Positions 32,354-43,486 of a stretch of DNA of 64,000 bases are shown piece by piece; the first letter of the stretch is position 1, and the number at the start of each line of letters is the position of its first letter. The DNA is taken from NCBI GenBank assembly GCA_963556495.2, contig OY747716.1, positions 11,174,571-11,238,570 of the forward strand. The letters are read 5' to 3'. The stretch comes from Valencia hispanica (taxonomy: Eukaryota > Chordata > Actinopteri > Cyprinodontiformes > Valenciidae). The notes under the pieces were generated by a model. That model was not told the DNA's origin. It did not search any database and worked only from the letters and a program-made list of their open reading frames with translations. The position numbers were made by a program, and so were the translations under genes.

Positions 32354-33664
32354 ATGGCTTTTTGCTCAGCTGAGGATTTTGAAAAACTGCTCCACAGAAT
32401 TGAGGGCATTGAAACGAAGCTACGTCGTCTGGAAATTAATTTTGATCTCCACGCTGATTATGGACAAAATGAAACAACTTTACCGTTGAACAGGGAACAG
32501 CCTATCAGCCCGGTGTTACATCGGTCTAACCGTGTCACAGAGAATCCCTACAGGCGTCTGAGCGGCAGAACTCCGCACTACAATGAAAACTGGCCAGCTT
32601 TAAAACGTATGAAATCAACCCCAGCCTGTTCTCCGAGGAAGAAAAAACAAAAGAAACTCCGACACAGAGAAACCTCTGAACCCAGAACTGCCGCTTCTGC
32701 TAAAAGTAAGCAAAAGAGGTTTCAGCCAAAAACAAGAGATATTTCTCCACCTGGAATCCCGCTGAAAAACAGATTCGCAGCCTTGAGTTCCCTGAAAGAT
32801 GAGGCAGTCCCCGGGACAAGTCAAAGCCACCAGGAGAAACCCAGCCACATCAAACGGACACATAAAGTAAGAGCGCCCCCAGCAAAGACTGTTATCATAC
32901 AAGACGGATCAATTAATGGAATTGAGGCTTTTTGTAGCAAGAATACCAAAGTTTATAGCTGCTACAAAAATACAGTGAGAGAAATATCAGAAATAATCCC
33001 TAAAATCTTGGACCAACATCCTGCTTTGGAAAAGCTCGTCATTCACGCTGGATCAGCTGATATCGCGATGAGACAATCAGAGATTCTGAAGAGAGACTTT
33101 TCTGATCTCCTACAGAGACTTGATGGACTTAACGTAAACATCCTCATCAGCGGACCAGTCCCTGAAGGGAATGATGAAAGATTTAGCAGACTCCGCATGC
33201 TCCATAAATGGTTGAAGAAACAATCAGCTGAGAAGTCGTTCACATTTATTAATCATTTCAAAGTATTTGGAAGTGCTAATCATCTGTTCAAAGCAGGCCG
33301 TTATCTTAACAAGGCCGGAGTAAGGCTCCTAGCAGCAAACATTTTTTCTTATCAAAATCAGAAAGCAAAACACTTGCTCCCAAAAGCTGACCTTGAGGCG
33401 CCCATGGATATCAGAGAACAAAAACAGCAAGTCATGATGACACCACAGGACCGAACAGATAAACAACCATCAGAGATTAAGTCTTCATCTTCCTGTGACT
33501 CAGCCACATCAAATGAGTCTCCATTTAGAAACTTTACAGACAGACTGAATGAGCAAATCAAACTTGGGACACAATTAACACCTAAACTTAGACTACACCA
33601 AACGCCTGGGACTAGTGTCCATAAGCCTGGGAGCTTCCCCCCACTGATTATTACAGATATCTGA
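32354..33664 (+). CDS. L2-b ORF1 protein with esterase-like domain
   Basis: The first Met inside the element in this frame is at 32354 (MAFCSAEDFEKLLHRIEGIE), giving 436 residues; the upstream open stretch is leader and flank. Residues about 1-35 form a short coiled coil, residues about 90-180 are very basic (RKKKQKKLRHRE), and residues about 180-340 resemble the SGNH/GDSL-esterase-like domain found in CR1-type ORF1 (VIIQDGS…LVIHAGSADIA…ILISGPVPEG…GRYLNKAGVRLLA). The usual catalytic GDS reads QDGS, so enzymatic activity is doubtful. It probably binds element RNA. The frame ends with TGA at 33662-33664 and ORF2 follows in the same frame. Confidence 0.82.
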   Translation: MAFCSAEDFEKLLHRIEGIETKLRRLEINFDLHADYGQNETTLPLNREQPISPVLHRSNRVTENPYRRLSGRTPHYNENWPALKRMKSTPACSPRKKKQKKLRHRETSEPRTAASAKSKQKRFQPKTRDISPPGIPLKNRFAALSSLKDEAVPGTSQSHQEKPSHIKRTHKVRAPPAKTVIIQDGSINGIEAFCSKNTKVYSCYKNTVREISEIIPKILDQHPALEKLVIHAGSADIAMRQSEILKRDFSDLLQRLDGLNVNILISGPVPEGNDERFSRLRMLHKWLKKQSAEKSFTFINHFKVFGSANHLFKAGRYLNKAGVRLLAANIFSYQNQKAKHLLPKADLEAPMDIREQKQQVMMTPQDRTDKQPSEIKSSSSCDSATSNESPFRNFTDRLNEQIKLGTQLTPKLRLHQTPGTSVHKPGSFPPLIITDI

Positions 33665-36661
33665 TATTTGAGGGAACCGGGCAATAAATCCACCCCTACC
33701 GTCTCCCAGAATTCACCCGGCACCCCTGAGGCTATATCAGTGATTATCAGCAGCAGGAAACATAAACCGTTAACCACACGCTCTCATATTAAACAAAATC
33801 TCAAATTGATAACCTGTCGGAAGGGTCAGCTGCCCGTCATCACAATACTTAAGTTAGCTTTATTAAACATTAGATCTCTATCCGGAAAGTCTTTTCTTAT
33901 CAATGACTTCATCACTGAGCATAATTTACACGCCCTTTTTTTATCAGAAACTTGGCTAGATGAAAATAACGAAACAACTTCATTAATAGAATCCAGTCCT
34001 CCAAATTATAATTTCTTAAGCGAGAACAGAAAACACAAACGAGGCGGAGGTGTAGCCACCATCTTTCACAACTCAATGAACTTTAAAAAGGTAACTCTGG
34101 GCGTGTTTGAATCTTTTGAATACCTAGCCACCCAGATAAATGAGCCTAACAAAGCGTTATTTCTAAGTTTATATAAACCACCGAAACTTAACTCTAACTT
34201 CTTTAATGACTTCAATGACCTTCTTTCTGTAATATGTATCGACTATGACCAACTAATCATCGTGGGGGACTTTAACATCCATACCGACAACCCCCAAGAT
34301 AGACAAGCAAAAACATTAGATGATACTCTCCACAACTTCGGACTGATCCAGCATGTCAAACAACCAACACACAATAAAGGACACACTCTGGACTTAATTA
34401 TCAGCAAAGGTTTAAATATTTCTGACATCTCTGTAATTAATATTGCATTATCTGACCATTTCTGTATTTTCTTTGAAAGTACCATCTCTGCTAAATTATC
34501 CAGCCACAGTAAGACCACTATAAAAAAGCGTTTTCTAGGGGACAGTTCAGTAGAAACCTTTAAACGTATTTATCCTTCCACCACATCCCCCTCATCTCCC
34601 AACTCAAACTCAGTAAATAAGTTGGTAGATAATTTCCTTGCGAAAATCTCAGACATCATGGATTCCATTGCTCCAATTAAAGTGAAAGTAGTCTCAGGTA
34701 GAAAGAAGTCTCCGTGGACACGTAATCCACTGGTACGTAGTGAAAAAAGAGAGTGTCGACGAGCCGAGAGAAAATGGCGGAAAACTCGACTCCAGGTTCA
34801 CTATGAGATCTACAAAGAGAGACTGAATAGATATCAGCTAACTATAAAAGATGCTAGGGAATCGTTCTTCTCTGAAATCATCAACAGAAACATTAATAAT
34901 GCACGGACTCTATTTGCAACAGTGGAAAGACTAACTAATCCTTTAGTGACAATAGCCCCTGAACTAAACTCTACCAGGGCCTGCAATGAATTTGCCAGCT
35001 TTTTCACTGAAAAGATTCTAACAATTAGACGGTCAATCTGTACCTCAATATCGAACCCACAACCAGTGCCATCCCCAATCAACAACAATGTAGAGAAAAT
35101 GTCTGAATTCCACGAATTAAACCAGAACAGCCTTGAAAAAATCATTATCCAATTAAGCTCCTCCTCCTGCTGTCTTGATATCCTACCCACAGCTTTTCTA
35201 AAGAAAGTTCTTCCTGTTATTGGTTCTGATCTTGTTCAAATAGTGAACTCATCACTGCTATCAGGTGTCTTCCGTCAGGCTTTAAAAACAGCAGTTATTA
35301 AACCACTGCTAAAGAAGAAAAATCTGGACAACACGTTAATGCAGAACTACAGGCCAATCTCTAATCTCCCATTCATCAGTAAGATTATTGAAAAAGGTGT
35401 GTTTCAGCAGTTAAATGGCTTCATAACAACGACAAACCGTTTTGATGCTTTTCAGTCTGGTTTCCGCGCTCACCACAGCACAGAGACTGTCCTCGTCAAA
35501 GTATTTAATGACATCTGCATAAATACAGACTGTGGAAGAACCACAGTGCTGGTTCTGTTGGACCTCAGTGCAGCATTTGACACTGTTGATCATGATATTT
35601 TATTGGAATGACTGGAGAGCTGGGTCGGACTCTCTGGTACAGTACTTGGCTGGTTCGAGTCTTACCTAAAGAACAGGGACTTCTATGTTTCAATAGGAAA
35701 CTTTTCATCAGAACGAACAGAAATCACATGTGGGGTGCCCCAGGGCTCCATCCTGGGGCCCCTTCTATTTAATATCTACATGCTCCCACTAGGCAAGATT
35801 ATAGCGACCAATAACATTAGCTACCATAACTATGCGGATGACACTCAGCTCTACATTACAATGTCACCAGGTGACTCTGAACCCATTCAAACCCTAAATC
35901 AATGCATTGACCAAATAAATGGATGGATGTGCCATAACTTTCTCCAGCTGAATAGAAACAAAACTGAAGTGATTATTTTTGGACCCAAGGAGGAACGATC
36001 AAGAGTCAGCACACAGCTTCAATTAATACAGCTAGAAACTACTGATCAGGTTCGTAACCTAGGTGTAGTAATGGACTCAGACCTGAACCTCCAGGGTCAC
36101 ATAAAGGCAATAACAAGGTCAGCATTCTATCACCTGAAGAACATTTCTAGGATTAAAGGACTGATTTTGCAACACGACCTAGAAAAACTCATCCATGCGT
36201 TTATCTTTAGTCGGATTGATTACTGCAACAGCATCTTCACAGGTCTGCCTAAAAAGTCAATCAGACAGCTGCAGCTGATCCAGAACGCTGCCGCTCGCGT
36301 CCTCACTAGAACGAGGAAAGTAGAGCACATCACCCCAGTTCTAAAGTCCTTACACTGGCTCCCTGTAGCTCAGAGAATAGACTTTAAAATACTTTTACTA
36401 GTTTATAAATCATTACATGGCTTAGCACCAAAATATGTTGAAGACCTGTTGTCATGGTACCAACCACCAAGACCACTCAGGTCCTCCAACTCTAGCCTAC
36501 TAAACATCCCTAGACTCAGAACTAAACATGGAGAAGCAGCTTTGAGTTTCTATGCTCCCCTTATCTGGAACAGACTTCCTGACGAGTGTAGAGCTGCTGA
36601 AACTCTGAACTGCTTTAAATCGAGACTAAAAACCCATCTGTTTAGAATTGCCTTTGAGTAA
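33665..36661 (+). pseudogene. L2-b ORF2: endonuclease and reverse transcriptase, one premature stop
   Basis: An AP-type endonuclease comes first (LALLNIRSLSGK near 33855, FLSETWLDE near 33940, VGDFNIHTD near 34260, ALSDHF near 34445). The reverse transcriptase follows (YRPISNLPFISKIIEK near 35350, FRAHHSTET near 35460, LLDLSAAFDTVDHD near 35555, [14 protein letters not shown] near 35730, YADDTQLY near 35830), then the C-terminal region to TAA at 36660. Everything is in one frame, except that TGA at 35609-35611 interrupts LLE-LESW, where related copies have Arg (CGA to TGA, a CpG change). No ATG precedes the endonuclease; the frame runs straight on from the ORF1 stop. Without the single stop it would be an intact LINE polyprotein. 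Confidence 0.88.
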
Positions 36662-36863
36662 ATGCTTGATGTTATATGTATGAAATGTGTTCATGCTCTC
36701 TTGCTTTTTTTTATTTTTCTCTTGCTTTATTGTGTATCATGTATAATGTGTGTTTCTTTTATGTGTTTCTTTTAAATCACCAAATCATGTAAAGCACCTT
36801 GAATTGCCCTGCTGTTGAAAGTGTGCTATACAAATAAAATTGCCTTGCCTTGCCTTGCCTTGC

Positions 36864-37379
36864 TTTTTAGCATAGCTTTGTTCTCTGGAGAATTTTATGT
36901 ACAATAGAGTAAATGATTAAAAATCAATTTTGAATTCTGAAGTGATACAGGGTTTAGCAGCAAGAAAAACACTGCTGTAACTCCAAAAATTTTGTTGGAA
37001 TTGTGTACACCTAACTGAAAACCTGCTACACATAAAGCCATAAAGCATATTAATAATAGGTCTAAGTGTGAGTGGATATCTCTAGGTTGGCCCAGCGATG
37101 AACAGGCAACCTGTCTAAGGCTTCTCACCTGGTGATTGGTGGTGATAAGGACCAACACTTAAACTTTTTTAGAACATTAAAAATGTTTTTAAACTTTCTC
37201 CTAGAACACGTAGTAGTAGTAGTTTATTATATACTTGGTGGAGCAAAATATTGGATTTAATCTAATGCAACCATTGAAAGTAAAAAGTAAAAAAAAAATC
37301 ATTTTTCTCTTTTTTACATTTTTATGGTATTTGTGAAATATCAGAATACAGAGAGAGAGAATTATGTATTTTTGTATTA
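36864..37379. repeat. Host repeat flanking L2-b, then unassigned sequence
   Basis: 36869-37000 continues the repeat whose other half lies at 32110-32147; a shorter relative is at 63281-63381. The left half begins CAGTGGTG near 32110, a hAT-like terminal sequence, so the host may be a hAT-type MITE. 37000-37379 is AT-rich and unassigned. Confidence 0.45.
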
Positions 37380-37689
37380 CTTTTATCAAAGTCACAAGTA
37401 TACATACACTTCCTAGATATTTGCTAGAATTGCCCTGAAACTGTTTCACTTGGGCCAAATATTTCAGGTTTCCTTCCACCAGCTTTGTACAATAGTTTGC
37501 TTGGCCCACTCTTCCAGACAGAACTGGTGGAACTGGGTCAGGTTTGGAGGCCTTCTTGCTTGCACCTTTTTAGTGCCACATAAAAAAAAATGTATAGGAC
37601 TGAGATCAGGGCTTTGTGTTGGCCACTACAATACATTGAATTTGTTGTCCTTTACTCACTTTTTAACTAATCTTGAAGTCAGTTCAGGG
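37380..37689 (-). mobile_element. Tc1-like transposon, outer piece (split by provirus)
   Basis: Antisense Tc1-like transposase text: 'aggactgagatcagggctttgtgttggccactacaata' is the usual plus-strand appearance of fish Tc1 copies. It continues at 50728 ('agggtcattgtct…ttcaacttcctagctgatgtcttcagatgttgc'), so the provirus lies inside it. AGGG (37686-37689) is the target site of the provirus. The outer end is poorly defined. Confidence 0.75.
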
Positions 37690-38121
37690 TGTTATGGAAA
37701 ATCAATTATTAAAAATGATCTAATCTGTGTATGTCATAAACAGCTCCTTGTGATATGGTAACCAATCTGATTATTTGACACTGTATGAATTTGGGTCAGG
37801 ACAAATCTACTGATTTAGGCTCTTACATCCTGGGTTGGCATAGCAACTCTCTTTTACATCTAAGGACGTCCTGACATACATTGATTGTGCTTCCACTATC
37901 AAGGGCCTGAAGCCTGAGAGTCTATTGTTCTCATACTGAAGAAATGTTTTCTGATGTCATGTTGATAGGAGTCAGAATTACTGAACCTATATAATTCTGT
38001 GTCTTGTTTTGGAAGTGAAGTCAGTATTGCATATTTTCTGTTAACGCTGTACCTCCTTGCTTGATCAACCAATATCTGAAGGAATCTCTCTCATCTCTTT
38101 TATTTAAGAACTTCACTCACA
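37690..38121 (+). repeat. Endogenous retrovirus 5' LTR
   Basis: Starts TGTTATGG and ends CTCACA (TG…CA). It aligns along its length with 50258-50727 but is 432 rather than 470 bases because two segments (about 18 and 20 bases) are absent here. Flanked on the left by AGGG, repeated right of the 3' LTR. It would hold promoter and polyadenylation signals. Confidence 0.93.
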
Positions 38122-38124
38122 ATT

Positions 38125-38142
38125 TGACGCTCAACGTGGGTT
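38125..38142 (+). promoter_or_regulatory. Primer-binding site, tRNA-Lys-like
   Basis: TGACGCTCAACGTGGGTT lies three bases after the 5' LTR. It agrees at 14 of 18 positions with the site used by retroviruses primed by tRNA-Lys1,2. Mismatches fit decay. Confidence 0.65.
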
Positions 38143-38612
38143 CCAGCATGTGGAAGGACTGGCCGAGAGCCGCCAAGGAGTCACAAAGACCCGGCAGGAG
38201 CAGCCCCCGGCCCTTCAAGATCTCCGATTAGCCCTTTTTGAGGAGCAGTAAGGGACTTGGCTCCTCTCGTTTCAGACTGACCGCCGCCTGGAAATCTGAA
38301 TCTGTTCTCTCCTTGAGAGAAGGGCAAGGGTGAGATTGATTCCTTCCATAAAATTAATTAGTCTATTGGGGAAAAAGAGGTAGCGTTTTTCATAAACCTT
38401 CGCTTTGAAAAGAGTATATAAATAAGTGTTTTGCTGTGCTTTGACTACAAAAAGAGAGCGTTGGCTGTTTATGTATGGTTCTCTGAACTCACTGGGGCTG
38501 TAAATAAATCTCAATTAATTAATCAGCTGGTGGTTTTTTTAGCTTTTTAGTTGAAGAAAGAAAGTGTTCCTGCAGGTTCAAATATAAATAAAATAGTGTT
38601 TGGCGCAGAAAA
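38143..38612 (+). other. Retroviral leader
   Basis: About 470 bases between the primer-binding site and gag. Packaging signals are expected here in the family, but I see no specific motif. No gene. Confidence 0.5.
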
Positions 38613-39480
38613 ATGGGGTCTGTAAACTCAAGCTCTCCTCCATCAGACAGCAAAATATGTCGTCTAATAGGTGAAAAGTATGGTTCTGAAATTTTGGAGA
38701 ATATTAATTTCTGGATATCTGAGTGGAACTTTCCGATCGGGGGCAGTTTAGATGTATTTGAGCTGGAAAAAATAGGAAAAAAAATAGACTTAGAGTGGGA
38801 AGGGCCATCAGCTGAGAATAGCGGAGCTAATGCTGAGTATTACATGGCTATCATGAAACTGTGTAAGGCGATTGATAAAGAGTCTCCCACCAAGTCCAAT
38901 TTAACTGTTTTTCATGCTGTCAAGCAAAGGCCGAACGAGGGCGTGGATGACTTTCTTCACAGATTGGAGGAAGCATTTGAAAGGCACAGCGGACTAACAA
39001 AGCCAGAGGAGATCCATGGTTTGGTCTGGGAGTCGATGCGGTACGATCGAATTCTGGCTCAGCTGCTTCCAGAGCTGCAGACCGAGGTAACTGATAAATA
39101 TATTGGACTGGACCAAGGAATGAACTATTCTGAACTGCACAAGTATGTTTTGCATTATGAGAGACTCATAAAGAGGAGAGAAAATTACTTAAAGACAAAA
39201 AGAGAAAGTGATTTGCATCTTGCGACTGTAACAATATATTCAGCCAAGACACAGGATCACAGGATGAGAGGCCGACGTCATTTCAGAGGTGGACAAAGAC
39301 ACAGAATGCAACACCACAGCCGTCCGCAGTTAGCTTACCACCACAGAGTTTCACCAGAGGACAATGACCATTACTATTGCTGCGGGAGACGTGGACATTT
39401 TAGAGACCAATGTGGGCAGGCACACCCGACTGCATCAGCCACACGGAGAGGCCGTCACCAAGCCAGCTGGGCTAGCTGAC
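38613..39480 (+). pseudogene. Endogenous retrovirus gag
   Basis: The frame starts MGSVNSS, so Gly2 could be myristoylated for membrane targeting. A region with FHAVKQRPNEGVDDFLHRLEE near residues 110-130 resembles the capsid C-terminal (major homology) part. A basic nucleocapsid-like tail follows and ends in one zinc knuckle (HYYCCGRRGHFRDQC) that has lost its first Cys. At 288 residues it is shorter than usual for gag (often 450 or more), so internal sequence is missing. The frame is open but is presumably not functional. Confidence 0.8.
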
Positions 39481-39732
39481 TGGAGAGTTTGACTTCCAGT
39501 AATGAGCAGAAAGGAGAATTCTCCATTTTGCCAACCAATAGATCTGAAGGTCTGAGATGCACACAAACACACACACATCGACACATCAAATCACCTTGAA
39601 AGAGATAATCATACTGTTTTTTGTGATAAAAAACCTACTCTTTGCAATGAAAAATGTGCTATTTCCAATTAAACTTCTGCTCTTTGCAAGGAAGAATCTG
39701 TTTTCTGCGTTAATAAAACTAACCCTCACACC

Positions 39733-40266
39733 TTGATTACAGAAGCCATAGAACATTTAGAGAAACAGCAACAGACACCAACTGGTACGTATGCTCACCT
39801 CATTTCAGAAGCATACAAGGCCTTACCTATTCTGAGTGTTTCAGGATCATCTGTGCAGTTCATGATTGACTCAGGGGCTACTCACTCTGTTCGGAAAAAC
39901 ACGGCACTACAACCACATCCAAAAATGAGCGGCAACAATGTTTTTTCTATCTCTGCTTCCGGTCAGGTTGTAAAAGAACATTTTAGCTGCCCTCTTCGTT
40001 GTCAGCTAGGACAGGGGCCAGCTTTCAAACATGGTTTTCTGATTTCTCAACAATGTCCTGTAAATTTATTAGAAAGAGACCTGATGTGCAAACTAAATAT
40101 TACTCTTTTTTCATCACCACAAGGCATCCAAGTGGTACCAGCTCAGGAGGACTCAGTGTTGACACTAGTGAAATACAGCCCTCACGACCTCAAACATGAA
40201 TATGAGTGGAAACTGATAGCAGGTACCACAGCAAAACCCTCCTCGATTCGGCTCAGAATCTGGTGA
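39733..40266 (+). pseudogene. Endogenous retrovirus protease region
   Basis: Aspartic protease text: VQFMIDSGATHSV (active-site DSGA rather than DTGA) near residue 43, the flap and core, then NLLERDLMCKLNI, where family members have NLLGRDLM. It would cleave Gag-Pol. It is separated from gag by 250 noncoding-looking bases and from reverse transcriptase by stops at about 40264 and 40390, so pro-pol is broken. Confidence 0.82.
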
Positions 40267-40401
40267 GTCCAGCATCTGGTTTTATGCCGGAAGGAGACCA
40301 TTTCATATCACACATTTCTACAGGACCGGACACGGCCACGGCCATTTCAGTGCACAGTGTAGGTCACCAGAGTAGTTCATTTAACAGATGACTCTGAGGA
40401 A

Positions 40402-41146
40402 ATGCTATCACACACATTTCTACATAAAGATACCGCAGCAAAACAGGCAGAAATACCCCTCCCTTTACAGCAGGTCTCATCTGACTTATGGGAAAAAAAC
40501 TCATATGATGTGGGTTTAATTAAGGGTTGTAATCCTGTCAAAAGCACACCAAAATCATATTTCCGTCCAGTTCAATGTCAGTACCCTCTAATAGAAGAAG
40601 CAGTGAGGGGCATAAAACCAGTGTTTGATGCTCTGGTAAAATCTGGGATAATTGTCGAATGCACCGATTCCCCCGTCCGCAGTCCGATTTTTCCAGTGAA
40701 AAAAATCAGAGAAACAGGTGAACGGTTGATAATACTGCGAGCTGCCATTTCACCGAATCCGTGTACGATTCTGTCTCAAATCCTACCATCAGCCATTTAT
40801 TTTTCAGTTGTTGACCTGAGTAATGCGTTCTTCAGTGTGCCAGTACACCCTGAGAGTCAGTTCTGGTTTACCTTTCAATTTGAAGGGAGGGGTTACACAT
40901 GTTCCCGCCTCCCACAGGGGTATATCGAGTCTCCTACTATCTTTAACATAGCACTAAAAGAGAGTTTAGATGGACTAGAACTCTCTCCCGGTTCTGCCTT
41001 AATCCAATATGTGGATGATCTTATGTTGTGTGCACCGTCTGAAAAACTGCGTGAAACAGACACTATTGCTTTGTTGAAGCATTTGCATGCATTTGGACAC
41101 AAAGCCAGTTTTTCAAGACTGCAGTTTGTGAAGTCAGAGGTCATTT
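40402..41146 (+). pseudogene. Endogenous retrovirus reverse transcriptase, 5' part
   Basis: Reverse transcriptase fingers and palm: YPLIEEAVRGIKPVF, SPIFPVKK, then VVDLSNAFFSVPVHP (first catalytic Asp), FTFQFEGRGYTCSRLPQGY and IQYVDDLML (YVDD catalytic pair). The sequence is cut after FVKSEV by the L2 insertion at 41147; the thumb and connection resume at 43487. The catalytic words are intact, but the gene is interrupted. Confidence 0.9.
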
Positions 41147-43484
41147 GAAGAAGAAGCAATTTAGATTTTAATAATTTTAATAATTTTAGACCAGTATCTA
41201 ACTTACCTTTTTTAAGCAAGGTTTTAGAAAAGCTTGTTTTAATTCAACTTAATGATTTTATTAATGAGCACAATGTCCTGGAGAAATTTCAGTCTGGTTT
41301 TAGGGTGAACCACAGCACAGAGACGGCCCTTCTGAGGATTTTAAATGATTTTAGAATAAATTATGACGCTCAGAAGGTGACAGTGTTGGTTCTACTGGAT
41401 CTAAGCGCTGCCTTCGATACAGTAGACCACACCATTCTTTTAACCCGTTTAAAACAGATCGGCCTCTCTGGTGATGTTCACGAATGGTTTACATCCTATC
41501 TCACAGACAGGACTTTTATGGTAAGTTTAGATACCTGCTCTTCTAGGGTCCACAGGATTACATGTGGTGTGCCCCGGGGTTCAATTTTAGGCCCAGTGCT
41601 TTTTAACCTTTATATGCTCCCTCTTTGCAGCGTCATCAGGAGACATGGAGTTAACTTTCACAGATATGCTGATGATACACAGTTATACATCTCCATGTCT
41701 CCCGATGATACATGCCCAATGGATGCACTTTTTAACTGCATTTTAGACATTAAATCCTGGATGGCAGAAAACTTTCTCCAGCTCAACCAGGACAAAACTG
41801 AAGTTTTAGTCATCGGTCCTGTGGCTCAGAGAGAGAAACTTTTACCAAAACTACAATCACTGTCTTTTAATCTGTCTGTGTCCTGTTATCAACTTTTTAC
41901 TTTCTGTAACATAGAAATTACTCTTATACCAGATCTTCTGTTCCTTCTGTGTTCTGCTCTGTCTTCTCAAACCCCCAGACGGTCGTGGCAGATGGCCGCT
42001 CCTACTGAGCCTGGTTCTGTTGGAGGTTTCTCCCTGTTAAAGGGGAGTTTTTCCTCTCCACTGTCGCTACATGCTTGCTCAGTATGACGGATTGCTGAAG
42101 GATTGCTGTGGTTGGAAATCTGCCCAACCTCACGCCAATGACTGACGCAATCTGCTGGGATTCCTTAAATAGGAAACTTTTTAACTGATTGGAATGTTTG
42201 TATAATTGTATTGAAACAACTTCTTGTTAAGTGCCTTGAGATGACATCTGTTGTGAATTGGCGCTATATAAATAAACTGAATTGAATTGAATTGAATTGT
42301 ATTAATCCCTCTTTACAAGTGAAGAACCTGGGCGTGATTTTTGACTCTGAGCTGACTTTTATTCCTCACATAAAAAATATCACTAAAATAGGTTTTTATC
42401 AACTAAAGAACATTGCCAGAGTACGCCCCATTCTCTCTCGGGCCAATACGGAGACACTGATGCATGCTTTTATCTCCAGTAGAATTGATTACTGTAATGC
42501 CCTGCTTTCTGGTCTTCCCAAAAAGAGTATATCAGGTTTACAACTATTACAAAATTCAGCAGCACGTGTCCTGACAAAGACCAGGAGGCGGGAGCACATT
42601 ACACCGGTCTTAAAATCATTGCATTGGCTCCTCGTACATTTCAGGATCGACTTTAAGGTTCTTTTAATGGTTTTTAAGTGTCTTAATGGTCTTGGGCCTT
42701 CTTATCTCTCTGAACTGCTTTTACCATATAAACCTTCTCGGTCTCTGCGCTCCTCTGGCAGCCGTCTCCTTGTCACCCCAAAAGTCAGGACACACACGCA
42801 TGGCGAGGCGTCTTTCCAGTTTTATGGCCCTCACCTCTGGAACAGGCTGCCAGAGGACCTCAGGGCTGCAGAGAACGTTCATGTTTTTAAGAGCAGGCTC
42901 AAGACTCACCTTTTTAGCTTAGCTTTTAACTGATTATTATTTATCACTGTTTGTTTAATTGCTCTGGATGTTTTATATGATTATATTTTTATCAGTTTTA
43001 CTATTTAATCTTAGCACATTCATTTACAGTTTCTATTTACACTTTAATTTATCTTAATCCCTGTTCCAGTGTTTCCTCTGTGGGAGCCCTCTGCCCCGGG
43101 AGCGGTGGTCGGCTGTAGCTGCCTGGGTGCTCTCCAGGTGGAGGTGGGGGTCTTGGCCTTGCCTCCACTGGGTCCCCTGTGTCGGTGCCTCGGCTGCTGC
43201 TGTATCTACTGCTGCCGGGGCAGATGGCTCCTCTGATGGCGTTTCCTTGAATGGTTCATCTACACTCGGCCCAATGTCCTATTAAACTTTTTCTTTTAAC
43301 TGTGTGTGTGCATGGGAGATGGGTTGGGGGGAGGGGGGTATAACTGTGACCATGCTTTTAAATCTGTGGGGGAGGGAAGTGAAGGTGGTTTAATGTGGGG
43401 TCATTTTAATCTGTAAAGCACTTTGTGATGCAACTTCTTGTATGAAAAGCGCTTTATAAATAAAGTTTGATTTGATTTGATTTG
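41147..43484 (+). mobile_element. L2-like LINE (family L2-c) inserted in pol
   Basis: 5'-truncated copy: FRPVSNLPFLSKVLEKLV, HSTETALLRILND, LLDLSAAFDTVDHT, TCGVPRGSILGPVLF and YADDTQLYI, then, after an internal insertion, SRIDYCNALLSGLPKKS, SLHWL and LWNRLPEDLR. A 3' UTR follows and a (TTTGA)n tail at 43466-43484. ATTT flanks it (41143-41146, 43485-43488). Retroviral text is continuous across it once removed. The protein is close to L2-b but the tail differs, so this is a separate family. Confidence 0.9.
41881..42299 (+). mobile_element. L2-a 3' UTR fragment inside the L2-c copy
   Basis: The stretch from 'tcctgttatcaac' to the GAATT tail matches the L2-a 3' UTR. It splits the L2-c frame between SLSFNLSV and the resumption INPSLQVKNLGVIF at about 42300. 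It is the youngest layer at this spot. Confidence 0.87.
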
Positions 43485-43486
43485 AT

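Larger units (their letters stand above)
32153..36863 (+). mobile_element. Nearly full-length L2/CR1-like LINE (family L2-b)
   Basis: It carries ORF1 (32354-33664), ORF2 (33665-36661), a 3' UTR and a (TTGCC)n tail (36839-36863). It is flanked by TTTTT on both sides (32148-32152, 36864-36868). A related empty site survives at 63281-63330: the text 'aaaatcacatggcgaaccat' before the element and 'agcatag..ttgttctctg' after it are contiguous there, around TTTT. This fixes both ends. Only one premature stop is seen in ORF2, so the insertion is fairly young. Confidence 0.9.
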
